64,000 nucleotides of DNA from Diogma glabrata (lineage: Eukaryota; Arthropoda; Insecta; Diptera; Cylindrotomidae). Where the stretch lies: NCBI GenBank assembly GCA_963693315.1, contig OY856187.1, positions 117,159,166 through 117,223,165 on the forward strand. The letters are read 5' to 3'. The notes under the pieces are model-generated. The model searched no databases. It worked only from the letters and a program-made list of their open reading frames with translations, and had not been told where the DNA came from. A program made the position numbers and the translations under genes. Of the stretch, positions 12,220 to 23,847 are shown piece by piece (the first letter of the stretch is position 1; each line of letters starts with the position of its first letter).

Positions 12220-12830
12220 AATCATTTTTTGACACACTTACATTATTTTTTTGACAAACTTATATTGTCATAATTCTCTATAATAGTAATAAAATTTCAT
12301 GTCATACAAATTATTAATTTTATTTTTTTCCAAAAAATTTGGTAACAAAGTAAATAAAAATCTTTCTTTTGACACACTTGACAACATTTTTTTGACAAAC
12401 TTATAATGCCATAATTCTCAATAATAATAATAAAATTTCATTTCAAACAAATAATTAATTCTATTTTTTTCCAAAAAATTGGGTGAAAAACGAAATAAAA
12501 ATCTTTCTTTTGACACACTTGACAACATTTTTTTTGACAAACTGATAATGCCATAAATCTGAATAATAATAATAAAATTCAAACAAATAATTAATTCAAT
12601 TTTTTTTACAAAAAGTTGGGTAAAAAAATAAATAAAAATCTTTCTTTTGACACACTTGACAACAGTTTTTTGAAGATTTTATGATGCCATAATTCTCAAT
12701 AATAATAATAAAAATTCATTTCAAACAAATAATTTTATTTTTTCCCGAAAAATTGGGTACAAAAATAAATAAAAATCTTTCTTTTGACACACTTGACATC
12801 ATTTTTTTGACAAACTTATAATGCAATAAT
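12220..12830 (+). repeat. Minisatellite of about 137-141 bp units
   Basis: The phrase TCTTTCTTTTGACACACTTG recurs at 12361, 12502, 12639 and 12776, with a diverged first unit near 12231. Each unit also has TTGACAAACTTATAATGCC, an (AAT)n-like run, and TTCCAAAAAATTGGGT. The single-copy form of this block is at about 3710-3800. Expansion therefore took place inside the left arm only. Confidence 0.85.
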
Positions 12831-13676
12831 CTAGTTTTTGATCTGACATACCAATCCCTACCATCAAGATTTCTCCAAATTCAATGTTCCTACTCGTAAT
12901 CACTTAAAATGAACGTTTTTTAAGCCAAAAATATGACAATTTGCTATTTTTGACGTTGACCTTGCTTTTGACAGCCTTAGTTTTGACCTTGCTTTTGACA
13001 CAGCAAGGGTTGTATTTATTTTTTACCCAATTTTTTTAGGAAAAAATAAAATTAATAGTTTGTATGACATGAAATTTTATTATTATTATAGAGAATTATG
13101 GAGAATTATAATGTCAAGTGTGTCAAAAAAAGATTTCATTTATTTTTTTAGCCAATATTTTGGAAAAAAATGTAGCTGTTTTATGACGTAAATGTAATTT
13201 AAAATTAAATTGGACATGGAAATTTGTTATAGTTTTTGAAATATTTTTGGAATTTTGAAAAAATTTGTAGTTTTGATTTTGTAATAATTTTTGCAATATT
13301 TTTAGAATATCGGAAAAAGTTTTAGTTTTTGATTTGTAAGAATTTTTGGAATATTTTTAGAATTTTGAAAAATTTTATTATAATTTTATTATAATTGATT
13401 TTATTATAATTTTTGGAATTTTGAAAAAATTTTTAATTTTTGATTTTGTTATAATTTTTGCATTATTTTTAGAATTTTGGAAAAAGTTTGAATTTTTAAG
13501 AATTTTTGAATTATTATTGGAATTCATAAAAAGTTTAAATATTTGATTTCATTCTAATTTTTGGAATATTTTTGGAATTTTGAAAAATGTTTCCATTTTT
13601 GATTTTGTTATAATTTTTGCAATATTTTTAGAATTTTGAAAAAAAATAGAATTTTTGAATTTTATATAGATACATA

Positions 13677-14231
13677 TAGACCGAGAGCCCGCGACGGCCA
13701 GACCTTCGTTATTTTATAAAAGCTGAAAGTTTCTCTGCGCATACCCCCTACTCAGGTAGGAACGATTAGCGACATATGAAGTTTGGATCATAGTGGCTTT
13801 GGCAGGTAGCAGGTTCCAAAGGGGCCTCCAAAGTTTCGTGAAAGTATAAAAGCTAATTTTTTTATATATTCTTCGGGATAGTATTAGAAGTCACGTCACC
13901 CATTGCCAGACACTTACCTTCGTGAAAACACCCTGCCAGACACCCTTAAACTTTAAAGTTTAGGGGTGTCTGGCAGGGGTTTCCACGATAGTAAGTGTCT
14001 GGCAATGGGTGACGTGACTTCTTATACTATCCCGAAAAATATATAAAAAAATTAGCTTTTATACTTTCACGAAACTTTGGAGGCCCCTTTGGAACCTGCT
14101 CCCTGCCAAGGCCACTATGATCCAAACTTCATATGTCGCTAATCGTTCCTACCTGAGTAGGGGGTATGCGCAGAGAAACTTTCAGCTTTTATAAAATAAC
14201 GAAGGTCTGGCCGTCGCGGGCTCTTAGTCTA
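13677..14231. mobile_element. ~555-bp near-perfect palindromic element
   Basis: The entire segment is an inverted repeat with its axis at 13954/13955 (AAACTTTAAAGTTT). Arms of about 277 bp differ by only a few bases, with no spacer. The outer ends read TAGACCGAGAGCCCGCGACG and, inverted, TAGACTAAGAGCCCGCGACG. It is GC-richer than its surroundings and interrupts the right arm of the 11381-14787 element. AT-rich flanks hide any TSD. It encodes no protein, and a transcript would fold into a long hairpin RNA. Confidence 0.85.
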
Positions 14232-14787
14232 ATATATATATTTAGAATTTTGAAAAAAGTTTCATATTTTGATTTTGAAAGAATTTTTGGAATATTTCTA
14301 GAATTTTGAAAAATTTTATATTTTTGATTTTATTATAATTTTTGGAATTTTGAAAAAAGTTTTAATTTTTGATTTTGTAATAATTTTTGCAATATTTTTA
14401 GAATTTTAGAAAAGTTTAAATTTTTAAGAATTTTTGGAATATTATCGGAATTTAGGAAAAGTTTGAATATTTGATTTTATTCTAATTTTTGGAATACTTT
14501 TATAATTTCGAAAAAATTTTGATTTTATTTAATTTAACAATATTTTTGTAATTTTGATTATAATTTTCCGGCAACGTATTGATGTTTCGTGTTAGGTTTG
14601 TAATAAATTTTTAAACAGAGATAAAAAATACTTGTATTTTAACAAAGAGGTATGTTTGATATACATCGCTGCCCAAAACTAAAAACCATGTCCTCATAAA
14701 AGTTTTTTGCCTAACACTATATACAAATCCTTAACCCAGACCGAAGTCTTGATATCTCAGAGCTTTGAAATTTCAGCCCTTCCATAT

Positions 14788-15249
14788 TTTCTGTTTTATT
14801 TTTCACGCAAGTTCTATTGTTTTGAAGAATATTATAAAGTATAAAACTATTAGGTAACATGTTTAAAATTATATTTAACTTATTGTGAGAAATAATTTTT
14901 ATAAGTTGGAAAACTCTTATTGACTTTAATAATAATAATATAAAAAATCAAACAAGTGCGAATAAAATTCGCTCGCCAAGGGTTCCGTGAATGTAAAAGA
15001 ACACAATATCAAAAATAAATGATATAGAGTTGTGTTGTAAAGTCTTTATATTGCCAGACTATGGACGCATAACAGAATAAATGTTTAATCGTAGACGTCA
15101 ATAGTAAATGTAAATCACATTTATATTGATCGAAAATGACACAAACGTTACTTGAGGTTAAATCTTATCCATAGCTGTTTATGTTAACTAAAGAAAGATT
15201 TAACCAGCTTTTAAATGGTTTAAATTGGGAATATTTTTTCTATAAATCA
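14788..15249. other. Unannotated DNA
   Basis: No gene or internal repeat was seen. Confidence 0.3.
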
Positions 15250-16120
15250 GCGTCAAAATTTAGGGTGGTGGTGGTATACATATACTTAAAATAGCACTTT
15301 TTTAACAATTACTAAAAAACTGTGCATCGCAAAATTCTAAAAATAAATTGAATTGTTTCTTAAATTAGATGCCTTTCAAATGACACCCAAAATTTGGGTC
15401 ATTAAGAGTTTTTCTACCTCCCCATTCCCATTGCCTAAAAACACAGAAATGAAATTGTTTGAGACTTCGCTATGATTGTCATTAAAAGTTTACCAAGCTT
15501 CCTGTCTATGTGCATTTTTCCAAATTTGTCTGTCAATCAGTGTAGAAACTCGAAACGTAGGGGAGGGAACGAACGGTTTGAAAGTTTTACTTTTTGACAA
15601 TAACTCGAAAGCTGTGCACAACGAAATTCTAAAAAAATTGCAATATTTCTTAAATTGAATGTTCTTTCAAATGACAGCCCACTCGCTTGGGTCAAAAAAA
15701 GTTTTTTTTTACCCTCCCTACACCCATCCCCTAAACATGCAGAAATATAATTATTTGAGAGTTCGCTATGATTTTCGTTCAAAATATAGCAAACTTCCTG
15801 TCTCTGTAATTTTTTCAATTTTTTGTATCAATCAGTGTCGAAACGTAGGGGGGTGGGGGGGGCGGTCTGAAATTTGCAATTTTTTGACCATAATTCAAAA
15901 ACCATGCATTGCAAAATTCTAAAAAAATGGCAATGTTTCTAAAATCAAGTGCTCTTTCAAATGACACCCCACTTGACCTGGTTTTAAATGATGTTTTGAT
16001 GACCCCTTCTCATTCCCACCGTTTGATAAATATAGTTATGAGTATTTGCCACTTTTCTATATTTTGCATTAAAAACCAACTCATTTTTCTATCATTCCAA
16101 ATATATTTTAAGATTTTCGA
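15250..16120 (+). repeat. Diverged tandem repeat, about 290-bp period, three units
   Basis: Equivalent blocks around TGTGCATCGCAAAATTCTAA (15321), TGTGCACAACGAAATTCTAA (15613) and ATGCATTGCAAAATTCTAA (15903) are each followed by TTCAAATGACA[C/G]CCCA. A G-rich stretch (GTAGGGGAGGG, GTAGGGGGGTGGGGGGG) precedes them. Overlapping ORFs on both strands are frame accidents of this repeat. Confidence 0.8.
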
Positions 16121-17090
16121 TGAAGTAGGGTCGGAGTTAATCGCGGCAATAAAACATAAAGAAAACGTCATTTTTCAAAATTATACAAAAAATGGTGAGG
16201 TGTAAAACAAAATATATTTTTAAGGAATACTGAAATGAAACCCTTTCATATGATACCCTATAGGGGTATACTCGTCTCGATAAGAAATTGTATGTTCTCA
16301 AAGTCTTTACATCGTAGTCGTACCTCTGTAAAACAAACGAACACAACTTTATTTATTTGTTAACCCGCCATCTTTTGTGGATAGGTTAGTTTTATAAGCA
16401 CCTCAAATTTTAAGTTCATCGGATTAATGGTTCACGAGATAATCGAAATAATGCGAAAAACACCTTGTACTCTCACCAATATTGTTCTGTATAAAAAACG
16501 GAACCCTAAAAATATATCGAATAATTAGACATATATCGGAAATTTCAGGTAGCTGCACCACACAAGCTATAAAAGGTTGTCTGTTTCTGAATATCTTTTC
16601 TTTACTTTTCAAAACTTCAAATTTAGCGAAATTATTTCCTATATAGAAAGTTCAGTTTTTGATGTACTGGCATTATTGTCGAATGTCGACGTATACAATT
16701 TTAGTGGCAACTTTACTGGAGCTTGCATCAATATTGTTTCCGTCAATAGTTGGTACAAAATATCCATTAAGTGACCAAAACATTGATACATCGCATGAAT
16801 CTGTATAAAGTAAAATTTATGTAAAATATTTAAAATTACATTATTTTTAAAAATTATATTCGCTTAATCTGTTGTAAAAAAGTTATTGATTAACCTATCA
16901 TTTTTTGTATAATGATATTTTATTAAGGGTGCATTTAACTTGCTGGTGCTTAATATTTTCTTTTAGGAATTTTTCAGTTGTGCAAGTTATCATGCATTAA
17001 AAAAATTCGTATATTTTCGAAATCCGTTACAAATTCTAGGAAGAAATGCAAAAGTTTAAAATTTAAAAATTATATTGGAATAAGTGTACT
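16121..17090. other. Unannotated DNA next to the 290-bp repeat
   Basis: Short ORFs on both strands show no motif. Possibly decayed repeat sequence. Confidence 0.3.
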
Positions 17091-17198
17091 GCAGCCAAAT
17101 TCTGTAACTGTGAAGCGGTGAAGTGATAAAAATTTCTTCGTTTCTTTTCATTAAAAAACTTATCACTTCACCGCTTCACAATTACAGAATTTGGCTGC
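17091..17198. mobile_element. 108-bp foldback MITE
   Basis: Inverted arms of 39 bp begin GCAGCCAAATTCTGTAACTG (17091-17129) and end with the near-exact inverse (17160-17198), around a 30-bp AT-rich loop. A partial relative of the left arm lies at 48488-48560, which supports a dispersed family. Confidence 0.8.
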
Positions 17199-17499
17199 TG
17201 GTATAGCTTTTAAAAAAATATTAGAACTAGATTTAAACAAGAAATGAACATTTTAAGTGAATAAACAGAAATGAACATATTCTCTCCATTTAGCGTTCAG
17301 CAATTTCACCTTTTCTAAAAAACGACATCTTTCTGCCAATAACTTTTCTATTAGTTCAAAAAACTTTTTTGAAGTCTTAGAATTTTATATCTTCCAACCC
17401 AACTGCTGTTATTTGTATACTTCTCTATTTCGCTCCAGAAAACTTCTGCATTTGCTAATGCAACGCTATTACTTGGTCGAAATAACCCTGCATGCAACT

Positions 17500-17715
17500 G
17501 TATATGTAATCTTTAATCATTGAGGCAGTCACTCCGTTTTAGTTTTGTTACTATATACATTTTTTATATTTATTTTATTTTTATTTTCTCCATCTTATTA
17601 TGAAATATTGACCTATGTCATATTTCATTACGACTTATTGTTTAGTTGCCTGCTTTCTTAACCAAAACATAGAAAAATTAAGAAAAATTTGCGTTCATCA
17701 ACACGGATCTGCTAT
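17500..17715 (+). mobile_element. LINE-derived deletion element, fragment
   Basis: It shares TTCTCCATCTTATTATGAAA, CTATGTCATATTTCATTACG and GCGTTCATCAACAC with the leader and tail junction of the element at 44396-45078 and with 33530-33650 of the parent LINE. It breaks off at CATCAACACG, before the 3' tail. Confidence 0.6.
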
Positions 17716-19000
17716 CGAGTCATTTTTACAGGTTTTTCGTTTTCATTTCTCTCGTACAAAATGGATACACAGTGTGCCGATTAAACATGAATAAATGACA
17801 GGGTACACCGTTTGCAAATATGCTATTTGACTGAAATTCCAGTTTGACCGATCCTATACCACAGCACGTCAGGCACTAAAAGACAGTCCAAGGGTTATGG
17901 GAGAAAATACTGAATGGAATATTATTAAAAGGAGAGGAAAATAGAATGTGTTTAGTTGTAGATTACTTATTGGTTATTTTGGGATTGTCATGATACCGAA
18001 CGAATCGTACAAATCGTATAAATCGCTAATAGTTCTGCATCGATCTTTCGGTTTGTCACTGCCGGTCAAATAAAATGTTCCATCACTTGTTTTTATCTAC
18101 AACAAAACTATTCCTGTTTAGTTATAGTCTACAATCTACATTATTTAATTAGTTGAACGAGTAGAGAGAGAAGCGATGTTGGACAAAAGTGGTAAGCAAT
18201 CTGCATGGACCTGTTTATTTGAAACTTCAAAAACTTTAAGCTTTGATCAACTTGGTGAAACTTGTTTTATAGCTTCTTGACAAGAATCAAAACTGTTCTG
18301 TATCACAACCGTTGTCATAACACGTATAGTTTGTCATTTTGTTAACAGTTTCGTTTTGCGTTAAAAAAGCTTCAAATTTATATGCAAAATTTAATTCAAT
18401 ATAACTTTCAAAAGTCTCACCTTTTTCTATTCATTCTTATTTTTGTAACTTCCAATCTTCTGTGAAGGATAAATTCACTAGACCGCGACATTTATTTTTT
18501 AATGTTTTTATTTCTATGTCTGTTGTAAATATTTCGTTTTCTTTTGTTTTGTCCAATGTACAAAGAAGTTTTATAACAAAAAAAAAATTTTATTTCTTTT
18601 TCCAGTTCTTTCACGTCTTTCACCCTTTTTTGGAAGATTGTTCATGGTTTTTATATATTTAATTTATTTTATTTACTTTTATAAAAATAATAATAATATT
18701 AATTCCTTTCAATTTTAAAGAAATAGTTTAACATTGAATTAAAAAAGAAAGGAAATTATTTCATACGTTCGTTTGAGTTTATTTTGTAATGAAATTGGTC
18801 TTATGCTCCTAAATGAAAAGAAAAAAAAATAAGAAATTAAGTTTAATCTTAACTAATTTGTGTCTTGTCATTATATCTAACATGTTTTTTTATTTAACAA
18901 AAAAATTTTTAATCTAATTTTTATTTTTACATCAATCGATCAAGAGTAAAATCGTTATTAAGTTAAATTTGTTAGTTGTCAGCTTTTAACGTAGGTGTAG
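17716..19000. other. Unannotated AT-rich DNA
   Basis: Nothing recognisable, except that 18441-18660 is T-rich with a short unremarkable ORF. Confidence 0.3.
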
Positions 19001-19007
19001 AGTCACG

Positions 19008-19036
19008 TATATAAATAGTATTTCATCGTCAGTTTA
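19008..19036 (+). promoter_or_regulatory. TATA-like core promoter candidate (weak)
   Basis: TATATAAATAG at 19008-19018 is followed by an arthropod initiator-like TCAGTTT at 19029-19035, then by a purine-rich, A-rich stretch like an untranslated leader (19050-19180). The distance from TATAAA to the initiator A is about 21 bp, shorter than the canonical 28-32, and no ORF or exon follows. It could be chance in AT-rich DNA. Confidence 0.2.
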
Positions 19037-20557
19037 GCTTTTTATCAAACCGCCCTCGTAACGAATAGAAATAAGAAGGCAAAATTAATCGAAAGTAGAA
19101 AAAATAACAAAGAACAAAGGAATTAAGAAATGTGTTATGAAAACTAAAAGAAAAGAAATCGAAAGAAAGCGCCGAAGCTGATATAGTTTAAATTTTAATT
19201 CAAAATTAACAGACCAGAAATTAGAAGAGAATCAATTTTATTTTAAAGGGAATGCATTTTATTTACGTTAAATTAAAGCATAAAACATGGTTTGGATTTT
19301 TTTTTGTAATTTTAAGGATTAATCCGTTAGTATCGTTTTGTAGTTTATATTAATCTTGACAAAAAGAAAAGATATCAATACGATAGCTAGAAAAATATTA
19401 TTTTAATTCTTAACACTATTTGATGAATGATTTTACGATACATCCAGAAAAGTATATCTCAATACTCGACAGCTTAACAGTTTTAAACTATAAAATTATT
19501 CATCTCAAATTTATTTAACTGATGTACCAGACTTGAGCTCTCCTTCGATCTTTATTTTAACGTAAATTATATTTATCACAACGTTGACAATCGATTTACC
19601 TTACAACAAATTGCGAGTGGCCATCAAGTGGCTTAATGCAAATTTTTTTAATAATGTGGGAAAGTAGAGACAGAAATCTCGATAATTTGTATGGTTGACT
19701 GTCACGCATCGGCATAATGAAGCAATATGTATCTCCTAAATAAAATATATACCGTAACAAACAACGTTGTGGTGAGGAATTTAGGTAGACAAATAATCTA
19801 TCAATTACTTAGAAAAATATTCTTCGTAAACGTTGAACGTCGAAAGTAATCAAAACTAAGTTAACAAAAGCTGCAAATATTCTGTCTAAATTGTTTTCAA
19901 ATGTAGTTGCAAAAAACATTAAAAAAATAATGTAAAACTTAAGTTATTGGAAATACTTTTTCCACTTCTGTTATTTTAAAGGTCGACATTTTTCCAGTTA
20001 TAATAAGAAAAAGGATTATTTCTTAAACTCACTTCTATAAAAAGAAAACAAGAAGAAACAATAACAAAGAAAAAGCTATTTTAATTCCCCTTTTTACGTT
20101 TCTGCAAAAAAAAAAATATTCAAAACTTTACATTCACAATTTACATTCTTTCTTGCCTTTTTCCTTAACTCGTCTCGTCATTTTGTACAACGTTTTTTTA
20201 TAGTTATTATAATTTTATAAGAAATACTAAATATAAGAAGTTTTTTTTTACAAATTTCCCCTGTCTGTTTAAGAAAAAAATTATAATAAAAGTAGAGAAA
20301 TAAAGAAACGAACGAACAAATAATTACTTCAGCCTTCAAAATTTGTGTTTTTTTCTTCTTTTCTTATTTTGCGCGCGGATAATTATTTAGCAATTTTTTC
20401 TTATTTTTAACTTTAAGATTTTTATTTGTAAGAGGTTGTTGGTTTTTGATATTCAATAACAACACTTTTATTTTTTTCAATATCCAGTATTGTAACAATC
20501 ACTAAAATCAACTAACTCATGAGGGCGATTTGACTATGATAAATGCAGCTTAAATTA
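19037..20557. other. Unannotated AT-rich DNA
   Basis: No repeats shared with the rest of the window and no open frames of interest. Confidence 0.3.
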
Positions 20558-21054
20558 TACTAAGTTTACACCCTTATCTAATTTGCTACGTATCAAATTT
20601 GCTAGCCATTTTCACCATCATACTTTTTAAATTTGATACGGTGATGTAAACTCTTATTAATTAGGTATGACATATTAATTTTTAGCGCGTCCTTTTCATT
20701 GTTAATTTTTTGGTTAGGAAGAAATAATTTCCATATATATTTTTTATAAAAAACTGAAAACATTTATTATATTAATGCTAAAATTTATTTTACTTTTAAT
20801 TTCAGCAAAAAAATCACATCAAACATAAATATATATTTATAAAATAAGTTGATTTATTTTTATTTTAAATGTCATACCTAATTTTAGTGTTCACACCGTA
20901 AAAATAATACCTATTTGCTACGTACCTATTTTGATACGTAGCAAATCATCCTACCAATTATTTGGTACGTACTTTTTTGATAGCTGTTTACAGCGACCAT
21001 AGTCGACCTAATAAGTATAGTATGTACCTATTAGATCCTGGTGTAAACATAGTA
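20558..21054. mobile_element. 497-bp inverted-repeat MITE, Harbinger-like TSD
   Basis: The ends are TACTAAGTTTACACC and, inverted on the right, TACTATGTTTACACC, continuing with loose similarity (ATCTAAT). The direct repeat TTA flanks both sides (20555-20557 and 21055-21057), matching the TWA target of PIF/Harbinger elements. Subterminal motifs TTTGCTACGTATCAAAT and TACGTAGCAAATCATCC repeat in inverted orientation, and GGTATGACAT/ATGTCATACC forms a further inner pair. No transposase is encoded. Confidence 0.75.
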
Positions 21055-23077
21055 TTAATTAATTGGGAATCGATTAAATGTAACAAAAAATTGCAGTGTG
21101 AATTATTTATGCAAGATTTTTCGAGGTCTTGAGTATACTATCGCTTACGTAAATATTTAGTCATGCTGGAAATTATTTTATATAATTTCATTTTGGCGAA
21201 ATTATTGTTGTAAATTCAACGGATCCGTAAGGCATCCCGAATTAAAAGTAAATTATTGTTTGACCAAGCTAGAATTACAAAATATGCATTTGTATAGTTT
21301 TTCATATATAATTTGCGTATATTTAATTTGAATTATAACTAACAACTCAAACATGATCTCCAAAGGACTAAAGTCATTGTTCATTAGTTGGTATTATGAT
21401 ATAATTAAGCATTTAAGCCTCCAGTTTCGAACAACTAATGTTTGAAACAATTAGAAATTTGTACGGAAATTTCCTATAAGAAGAAAATCGATACAATCAT
21501 TTCCAAACTTTAAGGCTGCAGACTTTGATTCCAGTCGATTTTTCACAAATGATTCATTGTGTTATTTCTACAATGCAATGCAGATATTCTACTAGTTTTA
21601 AAGATGATAAAAAAATAACCAAAATCTCTGTGTTTTACAAATTTTTTAGAAATACATATCATGTAACACCTACTATAACTTTTATGATAAACTTAAATAA
21701 AATTTTAAAGGGTAATCGAAGACCTCCACAACATAAAATTTCAAATTAAAAACTTCTTCACAATTCCATTAGTGTATCAAATACAAACAAAATCAAAATT
21801 CAATGAATAATATCTACATCATCTCAAGATCAACATTTCATATTTTCACATAAAAATTAAATAACATAAAAAATACATATCATCAAAAATGCCCTTCAAA
21901 AAAATTTAATACAAAAATAATAATAATAAAAAACTTGAAGAAACATTTCCAAATTATTTTTCAAGGAAACCTACCAACGAAAAAAAAGAAAACTTTTAAT
22001 GTAACCTTCAATCAAAACTTTAAAATTCCAAAAAAAAAATATCTTATCAACCAACATACATAATCGTAAATGTAAATTGTAAGATTACACTAAAACAAAA
22101 TTAGTTTGCCCATCAAATTTGAATATCATAGAACTGTGTTACTCACTTTTCTAGGTGATGGTCGTCGTTTTTAAAGCTTTTTATTTGAGTAAACGATGAT
22201 AGTGAAAAAGTTTTGTTAAATAAAAAATTTGAATTTAATTATAAATAGATTGGGCAATCCGTGCTCAATTGGTCATTTCAGAGAACTTTATTATATTCAG
22301 CTCTATTATACAAACTTGATACTGTAACGAGCTTTAACGAGCTTTAACGACTTGTAACAACTTTTTAAATTTTAGTCAAAATTGTTAATATATATATTTC
22401 TTGGCCTTATAATATTTCGAAAATTAATTCTTTACATATTATTGAATAAATTAAAACTTCCACAGGTGACCTCCATTCCTTATAAATGTTCCGTAAATTG
22501 ACTGTTGACGTTGTGTAGGAACATTGATTTTAATTTTACTTTACTAATTTGATTAATTGCTTATAATGGTTATATTACCTATAACAAAATGAAGTGCGAT
22601 ACATTCGGTAATGTTGTTTCTTGTTGAACTATTAATTAACGTCTAGGTCTGAAGACATAATTTTCATGAAAAGTGACAGCATTCTCCAAATTTCCAAATA
22701 TCATTAATAAATGAAGAGTAACACGCGTAAAACTCATGCCGTGGCCCATTTTTTCAAAATTCCGATGAAATTGAAATTTTAACACACTGAAATATTATAT
22801 TATGTTTTGCTTCATTTTCTTCCACAAAAATTAAATTACAAAATAATAATAATTATTAAAAAAACAAATATTATTTGATTTGCAACACAATCTGTCAAAA
22901 TTTACTCAAGGAGGATAGCGCTGTAAATATACATACATACATTTATACATATATACATTTTAGTCGATTTGCAGATTCATTTTCAATTTCATCGGTGAAA
23001 TGGACCACGACATTTGCATATTTAAACTTTAAAGTTATTGATTTTTGTATGTAACAACTAACAATATCACTGATAAA
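21055..23077. other. Unannotated AT-rich DNA
   Basis: A short duplication (GAGCTTTAAC twice) lies near 22330-22350, and a TACATACATACATTTATACAT tract without its last base lies near 22930. The ORF at 21525-21749 shows no motif. Confidence 0.3.
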
Positions 23078-23141
23078 GGAGTGTATGTGACTTAACTTTA
23101 AACTAAAAATAATTTGTTTAAAGCTGTATCACATACACTCC
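23078..23141. repeat. Short inverted repeat
   Basis: GGAGTGTATGTGA at 23078-23090 is the exact inverse of TCACATACACTCC at 23129-23141. The 38-bp spacer is AT-rich and also partly self-complementary (TTTAAAC / GTTTAAA). Confidence 0.7.
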
Positions 23142-23847
23142 CTCATTGATTTAATTGATATATGATAGTGTGACGTTAAAGAGATGTTTACATGCCGTGG
23201 TGCATTATGTAAGAAAACGCAGTCGAAATTGAACCTTTCATAACACAGTGCACAATGCAAAGCTTTATATTGCTTTATAATGAGATGGTGGACAAATGAT
23301 TCATTTGCTTCTTTTTTTTGTGCTTGGAACAAAGATAGTAGCTGGAGTTGTGATGCTTTATGGAATTTAAAACAGGAATCGAAGACCTGTATTGAGAAGA
23401 GCTAGATATTGTCTATATATGAATTTAATTTATTATTGATCGAATTATAACAGTTCAGAATGTAATTGAGATTTAAATTGTTTGTATTCATCGTTTTTTT
23501 GACACTTTAAACAATTTCGTATCATTTCTCGACGTCGGGCGTTGAGCCTATTTATTATTGACAGCCAGAAAACAACAGAAAGCAATTGAAAAATAGATGT
23601 GGTGAAACTGTTTCACAATAAAGGATCGTTGTTTTTTCGTCGGAGTAAGCAATCTTTTCAGATTGGAAGGATATATGGAACTGAATTGAAATTCGTCGTA
23701 TACTGTTTTCCGACAGTAGTTTCTTTAACTTTGAGTCGTTTAGCTTAACATCGATGGACGATGGTTGCCATGTAAATAATACTGTGGGTAGTAACCTAGG
23801 CGTCAGCTGCTACATTGTCAGTTTTTGAAATACTTTGAATGAATCTA

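Larger units (their letters stand above)
11381..14787. mobile_element. Giant inverted-repeat (foldback) element, 3.4 kb
   Basis: Two copies of the repeat seen at 3028-4240 face each other. The left arm (11385 onwards: GAGGGGCTGAAATCTCACAG) and the right arm (reverse complement from 14783) share the head block, the CAAAATTCCAAAAATATT-type degenerate repeats, and the block with ACATTTACGTCATAAAAACAG (12160-12180) and its inverse (about 13185). The arms meet around 12960-13010. The left arm additionally holds a tandem array (12220-12830), and the right arm holds an inserted palindrome (13677-14231). No coding capacity is visible. Confidence 0.75.

Noticed and set aside
12220..12830. Regular repeats considered as a CRISPR array
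   Set aside because: Units are about 137 bp, similar throughout, with no short repeat/unique spacer pattern.
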